Shown: piece after piece, positions 52,627-62,561 of the stretch
Layout of the letters: the number at the start of each line of letters is the position of its first letter
Numbering within the stretch: position 1 is the first letter of the stretch
Assembly: GCF_020171315.1 (NCBI RefSeq)
Contig: NZ_JAIUZP010000007.1
Location: 186,001-250,000, forward strand
Reading direction: 5' to 3'
DNA: 64,000 bases
DNA from: Pseudooceanicola nanhaiensis
GTDB taxonomy: Bacteria > Pseudomonadota > Alphaproteobacteria > Rhodobacterales > Rhodobacteraceae
Made by a program: the position numbers and the translations under genes
The notes under the pieces: model-generated
Told to the model about the DNA's origin: nothing
The model's input: the letters and a program-made list of their open reading frames with translations, nothing else
Databases searched by the model: none

Positions 52627-53379
52627 TTAGACGAGGACCACCGGGCGCTCATCCATCATGCAGACCGGGGCATCGGTGCCGAAGACATCGTAGAGCAGCT
52701 TGGCCGAAACGACCTTCTCCGGCTTGCCGTCGGCGGCGATGCGGCCCTCCTTCATCACCACCAGCCGGTCCGCGAAGGCGGCGGCATAGTTGATGTCGTG
52801 CAGCACGATCAGGATGGTCTTGCCGTCTTCCTCGGCCATGTCGCGCAGCAGCCGCATGAGCGAGCGGGAGGCCGCGATGTCGAGGTTGTTGAGCGGCTCG
52901 TCCAGCAGCAGGTAGGGCGTCGACTGGGCATAGGCCATGGCGGCGAAGGCGCGCTGTTTCTGCCCGCCCGAGACCTCGTCGAGGAAGCGATGCGCCAGCG
53001 GCTCCAGCCCGAAACGGGTGAGGGTTTCCTCGACCTTCTCGCGGTCCTCGGGGCCGGGGTGGCCCTGATGCCAGGGGTAGCGCCCGAAGCCCACGAGATC
53101 GCGGATCGTCAGGCGCGAGGAGACCTGCGTGCTCTGCGGCATGATCGCCAGCACCTTGGCGAGGTCGCGGTCCTTGCACTTGCCGATCTGGAGCGTGTCG
53201 ACACTGATCTCGCCCGTTGTCAGCGCGGCAAGACGCGCCACCAGCGACAGCAGCGTGGACTTGCCCGCCCCGTTGGGGCCGATCAGCGCCGTGATCCCGC
53301 CGCGCGGAATGTCGAGGCTGACATCATGCAGGATCGGGTGGTGGTCGATGGAATGGCTCACGTTGCGGATGGAGATCAT
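52627..53379 (-). CDS. Siderophore ABC transporter ATP-binding protein
   Basis: 250 residues, cytosolic face of the inner membrane. Walker A LIGPNGAGKSTLLSLVARLA near residue 35, Q-loop KVLAIMPQSTQ, signature LDEVSGGQKQRAFAAMAYAQ, Walker B PYLLLDEPLNNLD and switch His in IVLHDINYA. Closest to FecE/FepC-like ATPases of siderophore importers. ATG 53379 overlaps the stop of the permease gene by 4 nt. Last gene of the four-gene transporter operon. Confidence 0.94.
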   Translation of the reverse strand: MISIRNVSHSIDHHPILHDVSLDIPRGGITALIGPNGAGKSTLLSLVARLAALTTGEISVDTLQIGKCKDRDLAKVLAIMPQSTQVSSRLTIRDLVGFGRYPWHQGHPGPEDREKVEETLTRFGLEPLAHRFLDEVSGGQKQRAFAAMAYAQSTPYLLLDEPLNNLDIAASRSLMRLLRDMAEEDGKTILIVLHDINYAAAFADRLVVMKEGRIAADGKPEKVVSAKLLYDVFGTDAPVCMMDERPVVLV

Positions 53380-54344
53380 GCCATGCGCCTCTTCAGCAGG
53401 AGGATAAGGAAGGTGATGCCGCCCAGAACCTCGATCACCACGGCCAGCGGGGTCGAGAGGTGGAGCACGCGCTCCATCACCGTCTGGCCGCCGATCAGCG
53501 TGATGCAGGCCAGCATGGCCGCCGAGGGCAGGAGCACCGAGTGCTTGTAGGAGGGCGTGATCATATGGGCGAGCGCCGCCACGATCAGGCCGAAGAAGCT
53601 GGACGGGCCCGCCCCGCCCGAGGACATCGGCCCGGCAAGCGCCGTGGCCGAGGCGGTCAGCAGGCAGATCAGCACCAGCGCCTGCCGCTGGCCGCGCTTG
53701 GGTGTCTCGCCCAGACCGGTGGCGGCCACGGGGCCAAGCGCGATCACGTCCAGCCGGTGCCGCATCCGCCACGCCATGACCAGCGCGGGCAGCGCCACGA
53801 CGGCCGCCATGGCGAGGTTCAGCTTGTCGACATAGGTGAAGCGGGCGAAGGAGACGCTCTGGATCGTCTGGAATTCCGACGGGTCGATCATCCGTTGCAG
53901 GAAGCCGGTCAGCGCCCGGATCAGGATGCCCAGAACGATGCCGGTCAGCACCATCTTGAGGATGTCCCCGCGCCCGCCCTTGATCAGCAGAGAGAAGAGC
54001 ACCAGCCCCATGCCGGTCATCAGCACGAGGTTCATCACGAAGAGCAGCGGCGCCGGGATCGCGGCATAGCCCGCCGCGCCGAAGCTGTGGACGATGGCCG
54101 TCAGGATGAAGACATAGAGCGCGTCGAACCCCATGACCGAGGGCGTCAGGATGCGGTTCGCGGTGATCGTCTGGAACAGCACGGTCGAGACCGCGAGGCA
54201 GACCGACACCAGCGCCAGCGCCGCCAGCTTGGAGGCGCGGAAGGGGATCAGGAAGCTCCACGAGCCGACCGCGCCGAGGGTCATGTAGCCCACGACGGAC
54301 AGCGCCAGCAGGGTGCCGAGGATCAGGAAGCGGTTACGCAGCAT
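53376..54344 (-). CDS. Siderophore ABC transporter permease, FecCD family (second)
   Basis: 322 residues, about nine to ten helices. FecCD features: SKLAALALVSVCLAVSTVLF, NRILTPSVMGFDALYVFILT, the coupling region DVIALGPVAATGLGETPKRG, and GPMSSGGAGPSSFFGLIVAA with the conserved FxGL-like loop near the end. Pairs with the adjacent permease to form the channel. Its start overlaps the preceding gene by 11 nt. Confidence 0.92.
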   Translation of the reverse strand: MLRNRFLILGTLLALSVVGYMTLGAVGSWSFLIPFRASKLAALALVSVCLAVSTVLFQTITANRILTPSVMGFDALYVFILTAIVHSFGAAGYAAIPAPLLFVMNLVLMTGMGLVLFSLLIKGGRGDILKMVLTGIVLGILIRALTGFLQRMIDPSEFQTIQSVSFARFTYVDKLNLAMAAVVALPALVMAWRMRHRLDVIALGPVAATGLGETPKRGQRQALVLICLLTASATALAGPMSSGGAGPSSFFGLIVAALAHMITPSYKHSVLLPSAAMLACITLIGGQTVMERVLHLSTPLAVVIEVLGGITFLILLLKRRMA

Positions 54345-55293
54345 GGCGCGGCTCCCTGTAGAGCAGGTAGAGGAAGAGCGCCGCGCCCACCACGCCCACG
54401 GTGGCCGAGACGGGCACCTCGAAGGGCATCCGGATCACCCGGCCGAGGATGTCCGCGGCCAGCACCAGTGCCGCGCCGAAGAGCGCCGACACCGGCAGCG
54501 TGCGGCGCAGGTTGTCGCCCAGCAGACGCGCGGTGAGGTTCGGGATCACGAGGCCGATGAAGGGGATCGCCCCCACGGTCACCACGGTCATCGCCGTGAC
54601 GACCGAGATCGCCGCCACGCCAAGCGCGGTGATCCGCGCCACGTTCACGCCAAGGCTGCGCGCCGTGCTGGCGCCGAGGCCGAGCAGCGTGATCCGGTCC
54701 GCGATGATCCATGTGGCGGCGGCCGCAAGGCCCGCGATCCAAAGCATCTCGTACCGGCCGCGCAGCACGCCCGACAGCTCGCCCGACAGCCATGTGCCGA
54801 TGAACTGGGTCATGTCGCCCTGATAGGCCACGAAGGTCACAACAGCGCCGATGATCCCGCCGTAGACGAGAGCCACCAGCGGGACCAGCAGCGGCTGGGT
54901 CGGGGGCAGGGGGCGGATCAGGGCGAGCAGGCCGATGCTGCCCACCAGCGTGGTCAGCGAGGCGATCGCCATCTTGGCCCAGATCGGCGCGCCGGGCAGG
55001 AAGAGCGTCACCAGCAGGATGCCGAGCGCCGCACTCTGGCCCGCGCCTGCGGTCACCGGCTCGATGAAGCGGTTGCGGGCGAGGATCTGCATGACCTGTC
55101 CGGTCACCGCGAGCGCCCCGCCGGACAGGATCGCGGCCAGCGTGCGCGGCAGGCGGCTGATCAGGATCAGCCGGGCGGCCTCCGGGTCCGAGAACAGCGT
55201 CCTCGGGTCCAGCGGGATCGCCCCGATGAACAGCGAGAGAAGGGCCAGCACTGCCACCAGTGCCAGCCCGAGGAGAAGCGTCAGCCGCCGCAT
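54334..55293 (-). CDS. Siderophore ABC transporter permease, FecCD family (first)
   Basis: 319 residues, FecCD family. Seen: ILISRLPRTLAAILSGGALA (RLPR motif), GQVMQILARNRFIEPVTAGA, LGLGASTARSLGVNVARITA (coupling helix) and VGAIPFIGLVIPNLTARLLG, all typical. About ten helices. It lies 7 nt after the binding-protein gene. Confidence 0.94.
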   Translation of the reverse strand: MRRLTLLLGLALVAVLALLSLFIGAIPLDPRTLFSDPEAARLILISRLPRTLAAILSGGALAVTGQVMQILARNRFIEPVTAGAGQSAALGILLVTLFLPGAPIWAKMAIASLTTLVGSIGLLALIRPLPPTQPLLVPLVALVYGGIIGAVVTFVAYQGDMTQFIGTWLSGELSGVLRGRYEMLWIAGLAAAATWIIADRITLLGLGASTARSLGVNVARITALGVAAISVVTAMTVVTVGAIPFIGLVIPNLTARLLGDNLRRTLPVSALFGAALVLAADILGRVIRMPFEVPVSATVGVVGAALFLYLLYREPRHAA

Positions 55294-55300
55294 CGGAGGA

Positions 55301-56221
55301 TCAGGACGCGGCTTCGAGCGCCCCGATCAACGTATCCAGCGTGCGGTTCAGCGACTGGATGCCGCCACCGGCGATGTAGCTGTCCGCCGCGGGCAGGAAG
55401 ATCACGCGGCCCGATTTCCATGCGGTGGTGCCATGCACCAACTCGTTGTCCAGCGTGGTGCGGGCGTTGGCGTCATCCGCGCCGATGGCCTGCGCCCGGT
55501 CGATGACGATCAGCGTGTCGGGGTTCGCCTTGGCGAGATACTCGAAGGAGACCGCCTCGCCATGGCTGGAGCCGTCGATGTCCTCGACCGCCTGCGGCCA
55601 GCCAAGCTCGCTGTGGATCCAGCCAAAGCGGCTGTCCTTGCCGTAGACCGAGAGTTTCGGGCCATTCGTCATCAGGATCAGCGCATTGCCGTGATTGGCG
55701 ACGAGGGCGCGGGCCTTCTCCAGCTTTGCCACCAGCGCGGCGTCCAGCTCGGCGGCTTTCGCCTCGGTCCCGGTCAGCTTGCCATAGGTGGCGAGGCGCG
55801 CCCGGCCATCGGCCACCGCGTCGAAGCCCAGCGTCATGTCGGCGGTGGGCGCGATCTGCGAGAGCGGCACCACCTGGGCCTGCGAGCGGCCCCCGGCGAT
55901 GATCAGGTCAGGCTGCGTCGCGGCGATCAGCTCGTAGTTCGGCTCGAAGAGCGTGCCCGCGGCGGGGGCTTCGATGTCCGAGAGGTAGTCGACGTAAAGC
56001 GGCGTCGGAACGCCCGCCAGCGTGACGCCGAGCGCGGTCAGCGTGTCCACCGCGGGCAGGTCCAGCGCGATGATCGTCTCGGGCTTGGCATCCAGCGTCA
56101 TCGGCCCCGCGGCGGTGTCGAAGGTCACCTCCTGCGCGAGGGCGGGGGTGGCGGCGAGGGTGGCGAGAGTGGCTGCAAGCGCGCTCAGGCGCGCCACGGG
56201 GCGCGAGGCGGTGGTGAACAT
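55301..56221 (-). CDS. Siderophore ABC transporter substrate-binding protein (YclQ/FatB-like)
   Basis: 306 residues, periplasmic. Signal peptide SRPVARLSALAATLATLAAT, cleaved near ALAQEV. The mature part has the class III binding-protein layout: IIALDLPAVDTLTALGVTLA, YELIAATQPDLIIAGGRSQA, then a long linking helix and FEYLAKANPDTLIVIDRAQA. It resembles the YclQ/FatB group, which binds catecholate or carboxylate siderophores such as petrobactin. First gene of the transporter operon, divergent from the DUF2218 gene. Confidence 0.92.
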   Translation of the reverse strand: MFTTASRPVARLSALAATLATLAATPALAQEVTFDTAAGPMTLDAKPETIIALDLPAVDTLTALGVTLAGVPTPLYVDYLSDIEAPAAGTLFEPNYELIAATQPDLIIAGGRSQAQVVPLSQIAPTADMTLGFDAVADGRARLATYGKLTGTEAKAAELDAALVAKLEKARALVANHGNALILMTNGPKLSVYGKDSRFGWIHSELGWPQAVEDIDGSSHGEAVSFEYLAKANPDTLIVIDRAQAIGADDANARTTLDNELVHGTTAWKSGRVIFLPAADSYIAGGGIQSLNRTLDTLIGALEAAS

Positions 56222-56350
56222 GGCTGTCTCCGGATTGCGGATTCTTGGCTGGCGCGGGGCGCTGGCTGAGGTCCCGGCCTGCGTAAAGCTGTTGCGAACC
56301 GAAGGTCAAGGTCATAACCTAGTGAAACAATCAAGAATTGGAGAGCGGCC

Positions 56351-56635
56351 ATGATGGAAGCGCATACCAGGTTCGAAACGGCCAATGGCTCGAAGTACAT
56401 GCAGCAGCTGTGCAAGCATTTCGCGCATAAGGTGGCCGTCGATTACGACGACGAGCGGGCCGAGGCGGCACTGCCCCCGGGCCCGGCCAACATGACCGCC
56501 GATGACACCGGGCTGAACATCACCGTCCGCGCGAAGGAGGCCGAGGGCCTGACCGTCGCCAAGGACATCATCGAGCGGCACCTGATCAAGTTTGCCTTCC
56601 GCGAGCCCTTCGACAGCCTGAGCTGGTCCGCCTGA
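56351..56635 (+). CDS. DUF2218 family protein
   Basis: 94 residues, cytosolic. Family core seen: NGSKYMQQLCKHFAHKVAVD, GLNITVRAKEAEGLTVAKDI and IERHLIKFAFREPFDSLSW. DUF2218 proteins are small and often sit beside siderophore transport or siderophore-reductase genes; this one is divergent from the siderophore-binding protein, with 129 nt between starts, so shared iron control is likely. No enzymatic motif is apparent. Confidence 0.88.
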   Translation: MMEAHTRFETANGSKYMQQLCKHFAHKVAVDYDDERAEAALPPGPANMTADDTGLNITVRAKEAEGLTVAKDIIERHLIKFAFREPFDSLSWSA

Positions 56636-56841
56636 GCGCAGGCCTGCGCGCGAGACTGCGCCGAAGTCGAAGTCAGCGCGCCGCGCTCTGCCTTCTGCCC
56701 CGTCATCCGGCGGGGCTTTGCGCGTCGGGGGACCGGGTTTGCGGGGGCGCCTGTTGACATTCCGTCGCCTGCCGCCCGATGGTGTGGCCGACCGACGGCG
56801 GGCCGCTGCCCGCGCCCTCTGGCCAGCAACGGACCCGCGAC

Positions 56842-57630
56842 ATGTACAATTTCGACTTCGTCAAACCCACGACCCTGGCCGAGGCCATCGAGGCCCTGCA
56901 ATCCGACGAGGCTCAGCCGCTTTCCGGCGGGCAGACCCTGCTGCCGACCATGAAGCAGCGCCTCGCCATGCCCGAAACGCTGGTCAGCCTGACCGCGATC
57001 CCCGAGCTTCAGGGCGTCACCATCGCGGATGGCACGATCACCGTGGGCGGCGCCACGACCCATGCCATCGTCTCGCGCGAGACCGCCGAAGCTTATCCCG
57101 CGCTGTCCAAGCTGGCGGGGGGGATCGGCGATGCGGCGGTGCGCAACCGGGGCACCATCGGTGGCAGCCTTGCCAACAATGACCCCGCGGCCTGCTACCC
57201 GGCGGGCGCGCTCGGCTCCGGCGCGGTGATCCTGACCAACAGCCGCGAGATCCCCGCGGACGACTATTTCGAAGGGCTCTTCACCACGGCGCTGGAAGAG
57301 GGCGAGATCGTCACCGGTGTGCGGTTCCCGATCCCCGAGGCCGCAGCCTACATCAAGTTCGAGCAACCCGCCTCGCGCTTTGCCCTGACCGGGGTCTTTG
57401 TGGCGAAGTTCGCCGATGGTGTCCGCGTGGCCGTCACCGGTGCCTCCGAAGACGGTGTCTTCCGCTGGTCGGAGGCCGAGGAGGCGCTGGGCGCGTCCTT
57501 CACCCCCGAGGCGATCGCGGATCTGACCGTCGAGGCCGACGGGATGATGAACGACCTGCACGGGACCGCGGCCTACCGCGCCAACCTCGTGAAAGTCCTG
57601 ACCGGCCGCGCCGTCGCTGCCTGCTTCTGA
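56842..57630 (+). CDS. FAD-binding medium subunit of a xanthine dehydrogenase/CO dehydrogenase-family enzyme, orphan
   Basis: 262 residues, cytosolic. Seen: YNFDFVKPTTLAEAIEALQ, PLSGGQTLLPTMKQRLA (the SGGQ(T/S)L flavin loop), AAVRNRGTIGGSLANNDPA (the (V)RNRGTIGGS signature) and a CO_deh_flav_C domain (YIKFEQPASRFALTGVFVAK). Such subunits work with a [2Fe-2S] small and a molybdopterin large subunit, coxS/coxL; neither flanks it here. A TTGACA at 56754 may be its promoter. It may complement subunits encoded elsewhere, or be a remnant. Confidence 0.9.
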   Translation: MYNFDFVKPTTLAEAIEALQSDEAQPLSGGQTLLPTMKQRLAMPETLVSLTAIPELQGVTIADGTITVGGATTHAIVSRETAEAYPALSKLAGGIGDAAVRNRGTIGGSLANNDPAACYPAGALGSGAVILTNSREIPADDYFEGLFTTALEEGEIVTGVRFPIPEAAAYIKFEQPASRFALTGVFVAKFADGVRVAVTGASEDGVFRWSEAEEALGASFTPEAIADLTVEADGMMNDLHGTAAYRANLVKVLTGRAVAACF

Positions 57631-57823
57631 AGGCGCGGGCCGGGGCTGGCCCCACCGCGGGTGCTGCATCGGCCCCACGCCCCGAAAATCGCGGCGTCCC
57701 TGACGGGGCGGCGCTGAAAGGCCGGGGCCCTTGGACGGCGCCCGAATGGCCGCAGCGCCGGTATAGCATTCCATTTGCTTGGCTAGAGGCCCCGCGCGAG
57801 GTCAGCGCAGGGGGCACCCCGCA

Positions 57824-59032
57824 TCACGAGAGCCAGCCGGGCGCATAAGCGACGGCCTCGCAGCCCGCAAACCGCGCCACACGGTCCAGTTCCGCCTCCA
57901 GCCGGGCCATGCGCCCCTTCGACGGCTGCACCCCGTGTTCCAGCCACAGCCGGGCAACCTCCAGCGTGGCCGTGTCGCGCTGCACCTTCATGTCGATGCG
58001 CCCGATCAGCCGCTCTCCCTCCAGCAGCGGGAAGACGTAGTAGCCGTATTGTCGTTTCGGCGCGGGCACGAAGATCTCGATGCGATAGACGAAGCCGAAA
58101 AGCCGCTCCGCCCGGTTCCGATCGCGCAGCGCCGGGTCGAAAGGGCTGAGCACCCGGATGCGCCCCGGCGCGGGGGCGAGCGCGGTGGCCTCGTCCAGCA
58201 GGCCGGGGCGGGCTAAAACCTTGCGCCCGCGCCCATCGTTGCAGAGCAGCGTGATCTCCTCCAGCCGCCCCGCCGCGCGTTCCGCGGCGCACCATGCGGT
58301 CGCCTCGCCGGGCGAGACATGGGCCCAGAAGGCGGCGATCTCCCCGCTCGTGGCAAAGCCGAGCCGGTCCAGCGCGGCATTGTTCAGCCAGTCGATGCTC
58401 TCTTCCGCAGTGGGGTGATGCAGGCGCGCGGCCTCGGGCAGCACACGCTCCGGCAGGTCATATTGCTTGCGAAACCCCTGTCGCCGCGCGATCGACAACT
58501 GCCCCGCTCGCCAGAGGTATTCCAGCGCCGTCTTCGACGGATGCCAGTTCCACCAGCCGGGCTCCCCCTTGGGCTTGGGATCGTCGTGCAGGTCGGCCGC
58601 GCAGACCTCGCCATGGGCGCGGACATGGGCAAGGATGCGGTCCAGCTCCGCGAGGTAGTCGTCGCCCTGCCAGCCGGACCAGCGCGCGGGCAGCTTCTGC
58701 GCGTCCCGGGCAAAGCGCAGGCGCCAGTGGGGATAGAACTCGGACGGGACGATGGCGGCGTCGTGGGTCCAATGTTCGAACAGGCTGCGGTCGCGTTCCA
58801 GCAGAGGGGTCAGGTGCTGCGGACGGTAGGCCGGGCGGCGCGCCAGCAGGATCATGTGATGGGCGCGGGCCACGGTCTGCACGCTGTCCACCTGCACGAA
58901 ACCCAGATCGTGGATCAGCTGCAGCAGGTCGTCGCCCTTTCCCGGCCCCTGAGGCGGCTGGCCGAGGAGATGGCGATGCAGGAAAACCCGCCGCGCCAAG
59001 GCGTTGTCGAGCGTCTGGATGGCCGAGGCCAT
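57824..59032 (-). CDS. YcaQ/AlkX-type DNA glycosylase (winged-helix, HTH_42)
   Basis: 402 residues, HTH_42 family. The catalytic motif is visible as GFVQVDSVQTVARAHHMILL near residue 45: QVD fits the Q-hydrophobic-D of E. coli YcaQ, which unhooks DNA interstrand crosslinks. Further landmarks are FEHWTHDAAIVPSEFYPHWR, WWNWHPSKTALEYLWRAGQL and RVLSPFDPALRDRNRAERLF. Last gene of a short run; it starts 3 nt after the LacI-type regulator stop, so the two are cotranscribed. Confidence 0.88.
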   Translation of the reverse strand: MASAIQTLDNALARRVFLHRHLLGQPPQGPGKGDDLLQLIHDLGFVQVDSVQTVARAHHMILLARRPAYRPQHLTPLLERDRSLFEHWTHDAAIVPSEFYPHWRLRFARDAQKLPARWSGWQGDDYLAELDRILAHVRAHGEVCAADLHDDPKPKGEPGWWNWHPSKTALEYLWRAGQLSIARRQGFRKQYDLPERVLPEAARLHHPTAEESIDWLNNAALDRLGFATSGEIAAFWAHVSPGEATAWCAAERAAGRLEEITLLCNDGRGRKVLARPGLLDEATALAPAPGRIRVLSPFDPALRDRNRAERLFGFVYRIEIFVPAPKRQYGYYVFPLLEGERLIGRIDMKVQRDTATLEVARLWLEHGVQPSKGRMARLEAELDRVARFAGCEAVAYAPGWLS

Positions 59033-59035
59033 CCC

Positions 59036-60058
59036 TCAGACCTTGCGCAGCGTATCGCCGTAGTTGATCTTGGGCGACAGCTCGATCTTGCCCTCGGGGG
59101 TTTCCTTGCCCGCCAGCCGGTCGAGGATGATGTTGGCGGCAAGCCGGCCGATCTCCTGACGGCAACTGTCCATCGTGGCCAGTTTGCGCGGCAGGCCTTG
59201 CAGCAGCGAGACATCGTTGAACCCGGCGAGGCCGATGGTGTTGGGGATGTCGTACTTCTGCTCCGTCATCCAGAGCAGCCCGCCAGCCCCGATCATGTCG
59301 TTGGAGTAATACAGGAAATCGAGGTCCGGGTGGCGCACCATCATGTTGCGCGTCATCTCGCGGCCCTTCGCCAGCGCCGAGCCATCGGTGTAGAATTCGG
59401 TATCGGTCACCTCGACGCCTGCCTTGGCAAGCGCCTGCGTGAAGCCCTCGAACCGTTTGCGCGCGCGGTAGTCCCGCCCGAGGCTGGTGCCGAGGAAGCC
59501 GATTTTGCGGTGTCCGGCGGCGATGATCGCCTTGGCCATCTCGCGGCCCGCGCGCCGGTGCGAAATGCCCACCGCGGAATCGATCGGGGTGCCGTCGGTA
59601 TCCATGATCTCGACCACGGGAATGCCCGCGGCCTGCATCATGGCGCGGGAGGCATCGGAATGTTCGAGCCCCGCGATGATCACCCCGGACGGCCGCCAGG
59701 AGAGCATCTCGTAGAGGACCTTTTCCTCCTTGGCCTGATTGTAGTCGGTGATCCCGACCACCGGCTGCAGGTCCGTATCCTCGAGCGTCCGGCTGATGCC
59801 CGTCATCACCTCGGGAAAGACGAGGTTCGACATCGAGGGGATGATGACGGCGACGAGGTTGACCCGCTGGCTGGCGAGCGCCCCTGCAATCTTGTTGGGC
59901 ACGTAGCCGAGGCGCTTGGCCGCTTGCAGCACCTTCTCCCGCGTGGCCGGGGAGACGTCGCCGCGGTTGCGGAGCACCCGGCTGACGGTCATTTCGGAAA
60001 CGCCCGACGCCTCGGACACATCGCGAAGGGTGAGCGGGCGTGTATCGGATCGGGTCAC
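59036..60058 (-). CDS. LacI-family transcriptional regulator
   Basis: 340 residues. The N-terminal helix-turn-helix is LTLRDVSEASGVSEMTVSRV followed by LRNRGDVSPATREKVLQAAK and the hinge helix RLGYVPNKIAGALAS. The periplasmic-binding-protein-like domain (NLVAVIIPSMSNLVFPEVMT, RPSGVIIAGLEHSD, FLYYSNDMIGAGGLLWM) binds an effector sugar or sugar acid, and the GntR-like sequence would fit gluconate. Start taken as GTG 60058 with AGGA upstream; ATG 60115 is possible. No sugar genes adjoin it. Confidence 0.9.
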   Translation of the reverse strand: MTRSDTRPLTLRDVSEASGVSEMTVSRVLRNRGDVSPATREKVLQAAKRLGYVPNKIAGALASQRVNLVAVIIPSMSNLVFPEVMTGISRTLEDTDLQPVVGITDYNQAKEEKVLYEMLSWRPSGVIIAGLEHSDASRAMMQAAGIPVVEIMDTDGTPIDSAVGISHRRAGREMAKAIIAAGHRKIGFLGTSLGRDYRARKRFEGFTQALAKAGVEVTDTEFYTDGSALAKGREMTRNMMVRHPDLDFLYYSNDMIGAGGLLWMTEQKYDIPNTIGLAGFNDVSLLQGLPRKLATMDSCRQEIGRLAANIILDRLAGKETPEGKIELSPKINYGDTLRKV

Positions 60059-60194
60059 GGGCGTGGTCCTGTATGATTGACCCAATTGGTAGCGCGAACC
60101 GGGCGCGGGGATCAAGCAGGACCGGCGGCGGTTCGCCGGGCGGCGTGCGTGGCCGCGGGCATGGCCTGTGGAGGATGCTCAGAGGTTTGCCCGG

Positions 60195-62561
60195 TCAGAA
60201 CTCTGCCCAGCTGTCGTCGGCCGGGGCGGTCATGCCGGGGGCGTTCACGACCTGCTGTGCGGCCGCGGCAGGCCGCGTGGCAAGCTCGCGCCGGGTGGGC
60301 AGGGGACCGCCAGACACGATCCGGAAGGAGGCGGCGATCTGGTTCAGCTTGGCAGCCTCGTTGACCATGACCTTGCCGGTCCCATGGACCTGCGTGGCGA
60401 CGGCCGCGTTCTTCTGGGTCACGCCGTCCAGTTGATCCACGGCGGTGTTGATCTCTTCCAAACCTGCCGATTGCTCCCGCGCGGCGGCGGCAATGGTGGA
60501 GACCGAGGCGGAGACCTTCTCGAAATCGGAGATCAGGCTTTCAAAGCTCTTGCCCGCCTTGTCGACCAGATCGACCCCGTTCACGACGTTTTCCGCGCTT
60601 TCGCTGATAAGGGCGTTGATCTCCTTCGCAGCCTCCGACGAGCGCTGCGCCAGCGCCCGGACCTCGGAGGCGACCACGGCAAACCCGCGACCGGCCTCGC
60701 CTGCGCGGGCGGCTTCGACACCGGCGTTCAGGGCGAGGAGGTTGGTCTGGAAGGCCAGATCCTCGATCACCGAGGTAACCTGGGTGATCTTCTGGGACGA
60801 GCCCGAGATCTGATCCATCGCCGTCATGGCGTGGCCGACGACCCGGCCGCTCGTCTCGGCATCTTCGCGGGCGCGGGCCATGACCCGGTCGGCATCACTG
60901 GCCGAGTCGGCGGTGGATTTCACCGAGGCGGAGAGCTCTGTGATGGCCGCGGCCGTTTCCTCGAGGTTGGCGGCCTGCTCGATGGCTTTCTGGCTCAGGT
61001 CGTTGGAGGCATTCTCCACCTCCCGCGCGTTGCTGTCGATCTCGCTCGCGGCGCCTACGAGCGAGGTGATCGTTTCGTTCAGGCGGGTGAGCGCGTTGTT
61101 GAAGCCACGGCGCAGCCCTTCGTAGTCCGAGGCGAAGGGCGCGGTGATCTCGGCGGTCAAGTTGCCTGCGGCCAGTTCGGCGATCCCCGCGCTGAGGCGA
61201 TCGACGACGACCTGTTGCTCGGCGGCCTGCTGATCCCGTGCCGTGCGCTCCCCCTCGGCGGTGGCCAGACGGTTCCGGAGGTTCTCGAGGTTGCGGGCAA
61301 GGTCGCCCACGTCCTCGCCCCTGTGGGTGAAGGGGATCGGGCTGGCATAATCGCCGCTGGCCATCGCCCTGAGCCGCTGGCCGAGGACGGTGAAGGGCTT
61401 GGAAATCGACCGCCCGGCAAACCAGCCGATGAGCGCGATCACGGCCATCATGCCGGCCAGTTGGAGGATCATGGAGTTGCGCAGGCGGATGAGCGGGGAC
61501 AGAAGTTCCTCTTCGGCCTGTTGGACGACCACGACCCAGCGCGTGTGGCCGAATGTGAGCGCCTCGGCCGTCACAAGGGCCCGGCGTCCGTGCAGGCCAG
61601 TCGAGGCGAGCATGTTGACCTCGGCATCTTCCATGGCGGCCTCAACGGCTTCCAGCCGCGGGGCGGGTTCCAGCCAGTCAGGGGCATCGGGGAAGCGCGC
61701 GCTGGACCGCATGCGCCCGTCCGGTCCGATCACGTAGGCGTCGCTCGTCTTGCCCATGTCGCCGTTCGAGCGCAGCAGCGCGTCGATCCAATTGTGGCGC
61801 AGCAGGTAGACCAGCGTGCCGACCTGTGTGCCGGAGCGATCGTGCAGGCCGATGGCCATCGCCGCGTCGCGCTCTGCGGTGAGCGCCCCATCGAAATCGG
61901 CGAATTCGGGGATGCCCTGTGCGGTGGCGTCCCGTACCGCCCGGGCGAGGGGCGTATCACTGAGCGCCCCATCGGTGAGTTGCGCGGCGAAGGTCTCTGT
62001 CTTGGCGGCGGAGTAGATGATCCGCCCCCCGCGATCGACGAGGAGGATATCGAGTAGATCCTGCGCCCCCATGAGGCTGCGGAAGTAGGGGTGATACTTC
62101 GTGTGCATGATGTCGTACTGGGTGCCGGTGCCCGTGGTGGTGAGTTCCGCGCGGCGTTCGACCGGATTTGGGTTTCCGGTAATGTACGCGGTCCGAAGCA
62201 CCTGCTGTGCATCTCCCTCGGTCGCGTCCCAGGCGAGGGCGAAGGAATTCGCGGCTGCGAGCACGGTCGGGTTGGTGCCCTGTGCCGTCAGGCTGGCCTC
62301 GATCGACACCAGTTCCTTGTGCAGGGACTCTGCGAAAGTATGCACCAGGCTGTCCTGCTGCCGCGCGACCTGGTCGTCCAGGATGTCGCGGGCATCCAAG
62401 TAGGCCGTGATCGAGACAAGGCAGGCGGCCAGAAAGGCGACCCCGGTGACCAGAAGCGGCAGCTTCACGACGAGCCGCAGGTTGCGCAACAGGATGAGCG
62501 CCGCAAATCGAGGCGTGCGCGGGCCTGTCGCCGGTGTCGGCGAAGCTGCGGTGTCACTCAT
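60195..62561 (-). CDS. Methyl-accepting chemotaxis protein
   Basis: 788 residues. A first helix ([20 protein letters not shown]), a large periplasmic sensor of about 300 residues ([38 protein letters not shown]), a second helix ([20 protein letters not shown]), a HAMP domain ([20 protein letters not shown]), and a cytoplasmic signalling domain with the hairpin [20 protein letters not shown] and [20 protein letters not shown]. The C-terminus DDSWAEF fits the WxxF tether for CheR/CheB. No cheA or cheW nearby. ATG 62561 has GGGGAT upstream. The ligand is unknown. Confidence 0.95.
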   Translation of the reverse strand: MSDTAASPTPATGPRTPRFAALILLRNLRLVVKLPLLVTGVAFLAACLVSITAYLDARDILDDQVARQQDSLVHTFAESLHKELVSIEASLTAQGTNPTVLAAANSFALAWDATEGDAQQVLRTAYITGNPNPVERRAELTTTGTGTQYDIMHTKYHPYFRSLMGAQDLLDILLVDRGGRIIYSAAKTETFAAQLTDGALSDTPLARAVRDATAQGIPEFADFDGALTAERDAAMAIGLHDRSGTQVGTLVYLLRHNWIDALLRSNGDMGKTSDAYVIGPDGRMRSSARFPDAPDWLEPAPRLEAVEAAMEDAEVNMLASTGLHGRRALVTAEALTFGHTRWVVVVQQAEEELLSPLIRLRNSMILQLAGMMAVIALIGWFAGRSISKPFTVLGQRLRAMASGDYASPIPFTHRGEDVGDLARNLENLRNRLATAEGERTARDQQAAEQQVVVDRLSAGIAELAAGNLTAEITAPFASDYEGLRRGFNNALTRLNETITSLVGAASEIDSNAREVENASNDLSQKAIEQAANLEETAAAITELSASVKSTADSASDADRVMARAREDAETSGRVVGHAMTAMDQISGSSQKITQVTSVIEDLAFQTNLLALNAGVEAARAGEAGRGFAVVASEVRALAQRSSEAAKEINALISESAENVVNGVDLVDKAGKSFESLISDFEKVSASVSTIAAAAREQSAGLEEINTAVDQLDGVTQKNAAVATQVHGTGKVMVNEAAKLNQIAASFRIVSGGPLPTRRELATRPAAAAQQVVNAPGMTAPADDSWAEF

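Noticed and set aside
60168-62057. Long plus-strand open frame over the chemoreceptor
   Set aside because: Antisense to a full methyl-accepting protein; no ribosome-binding site or domain.
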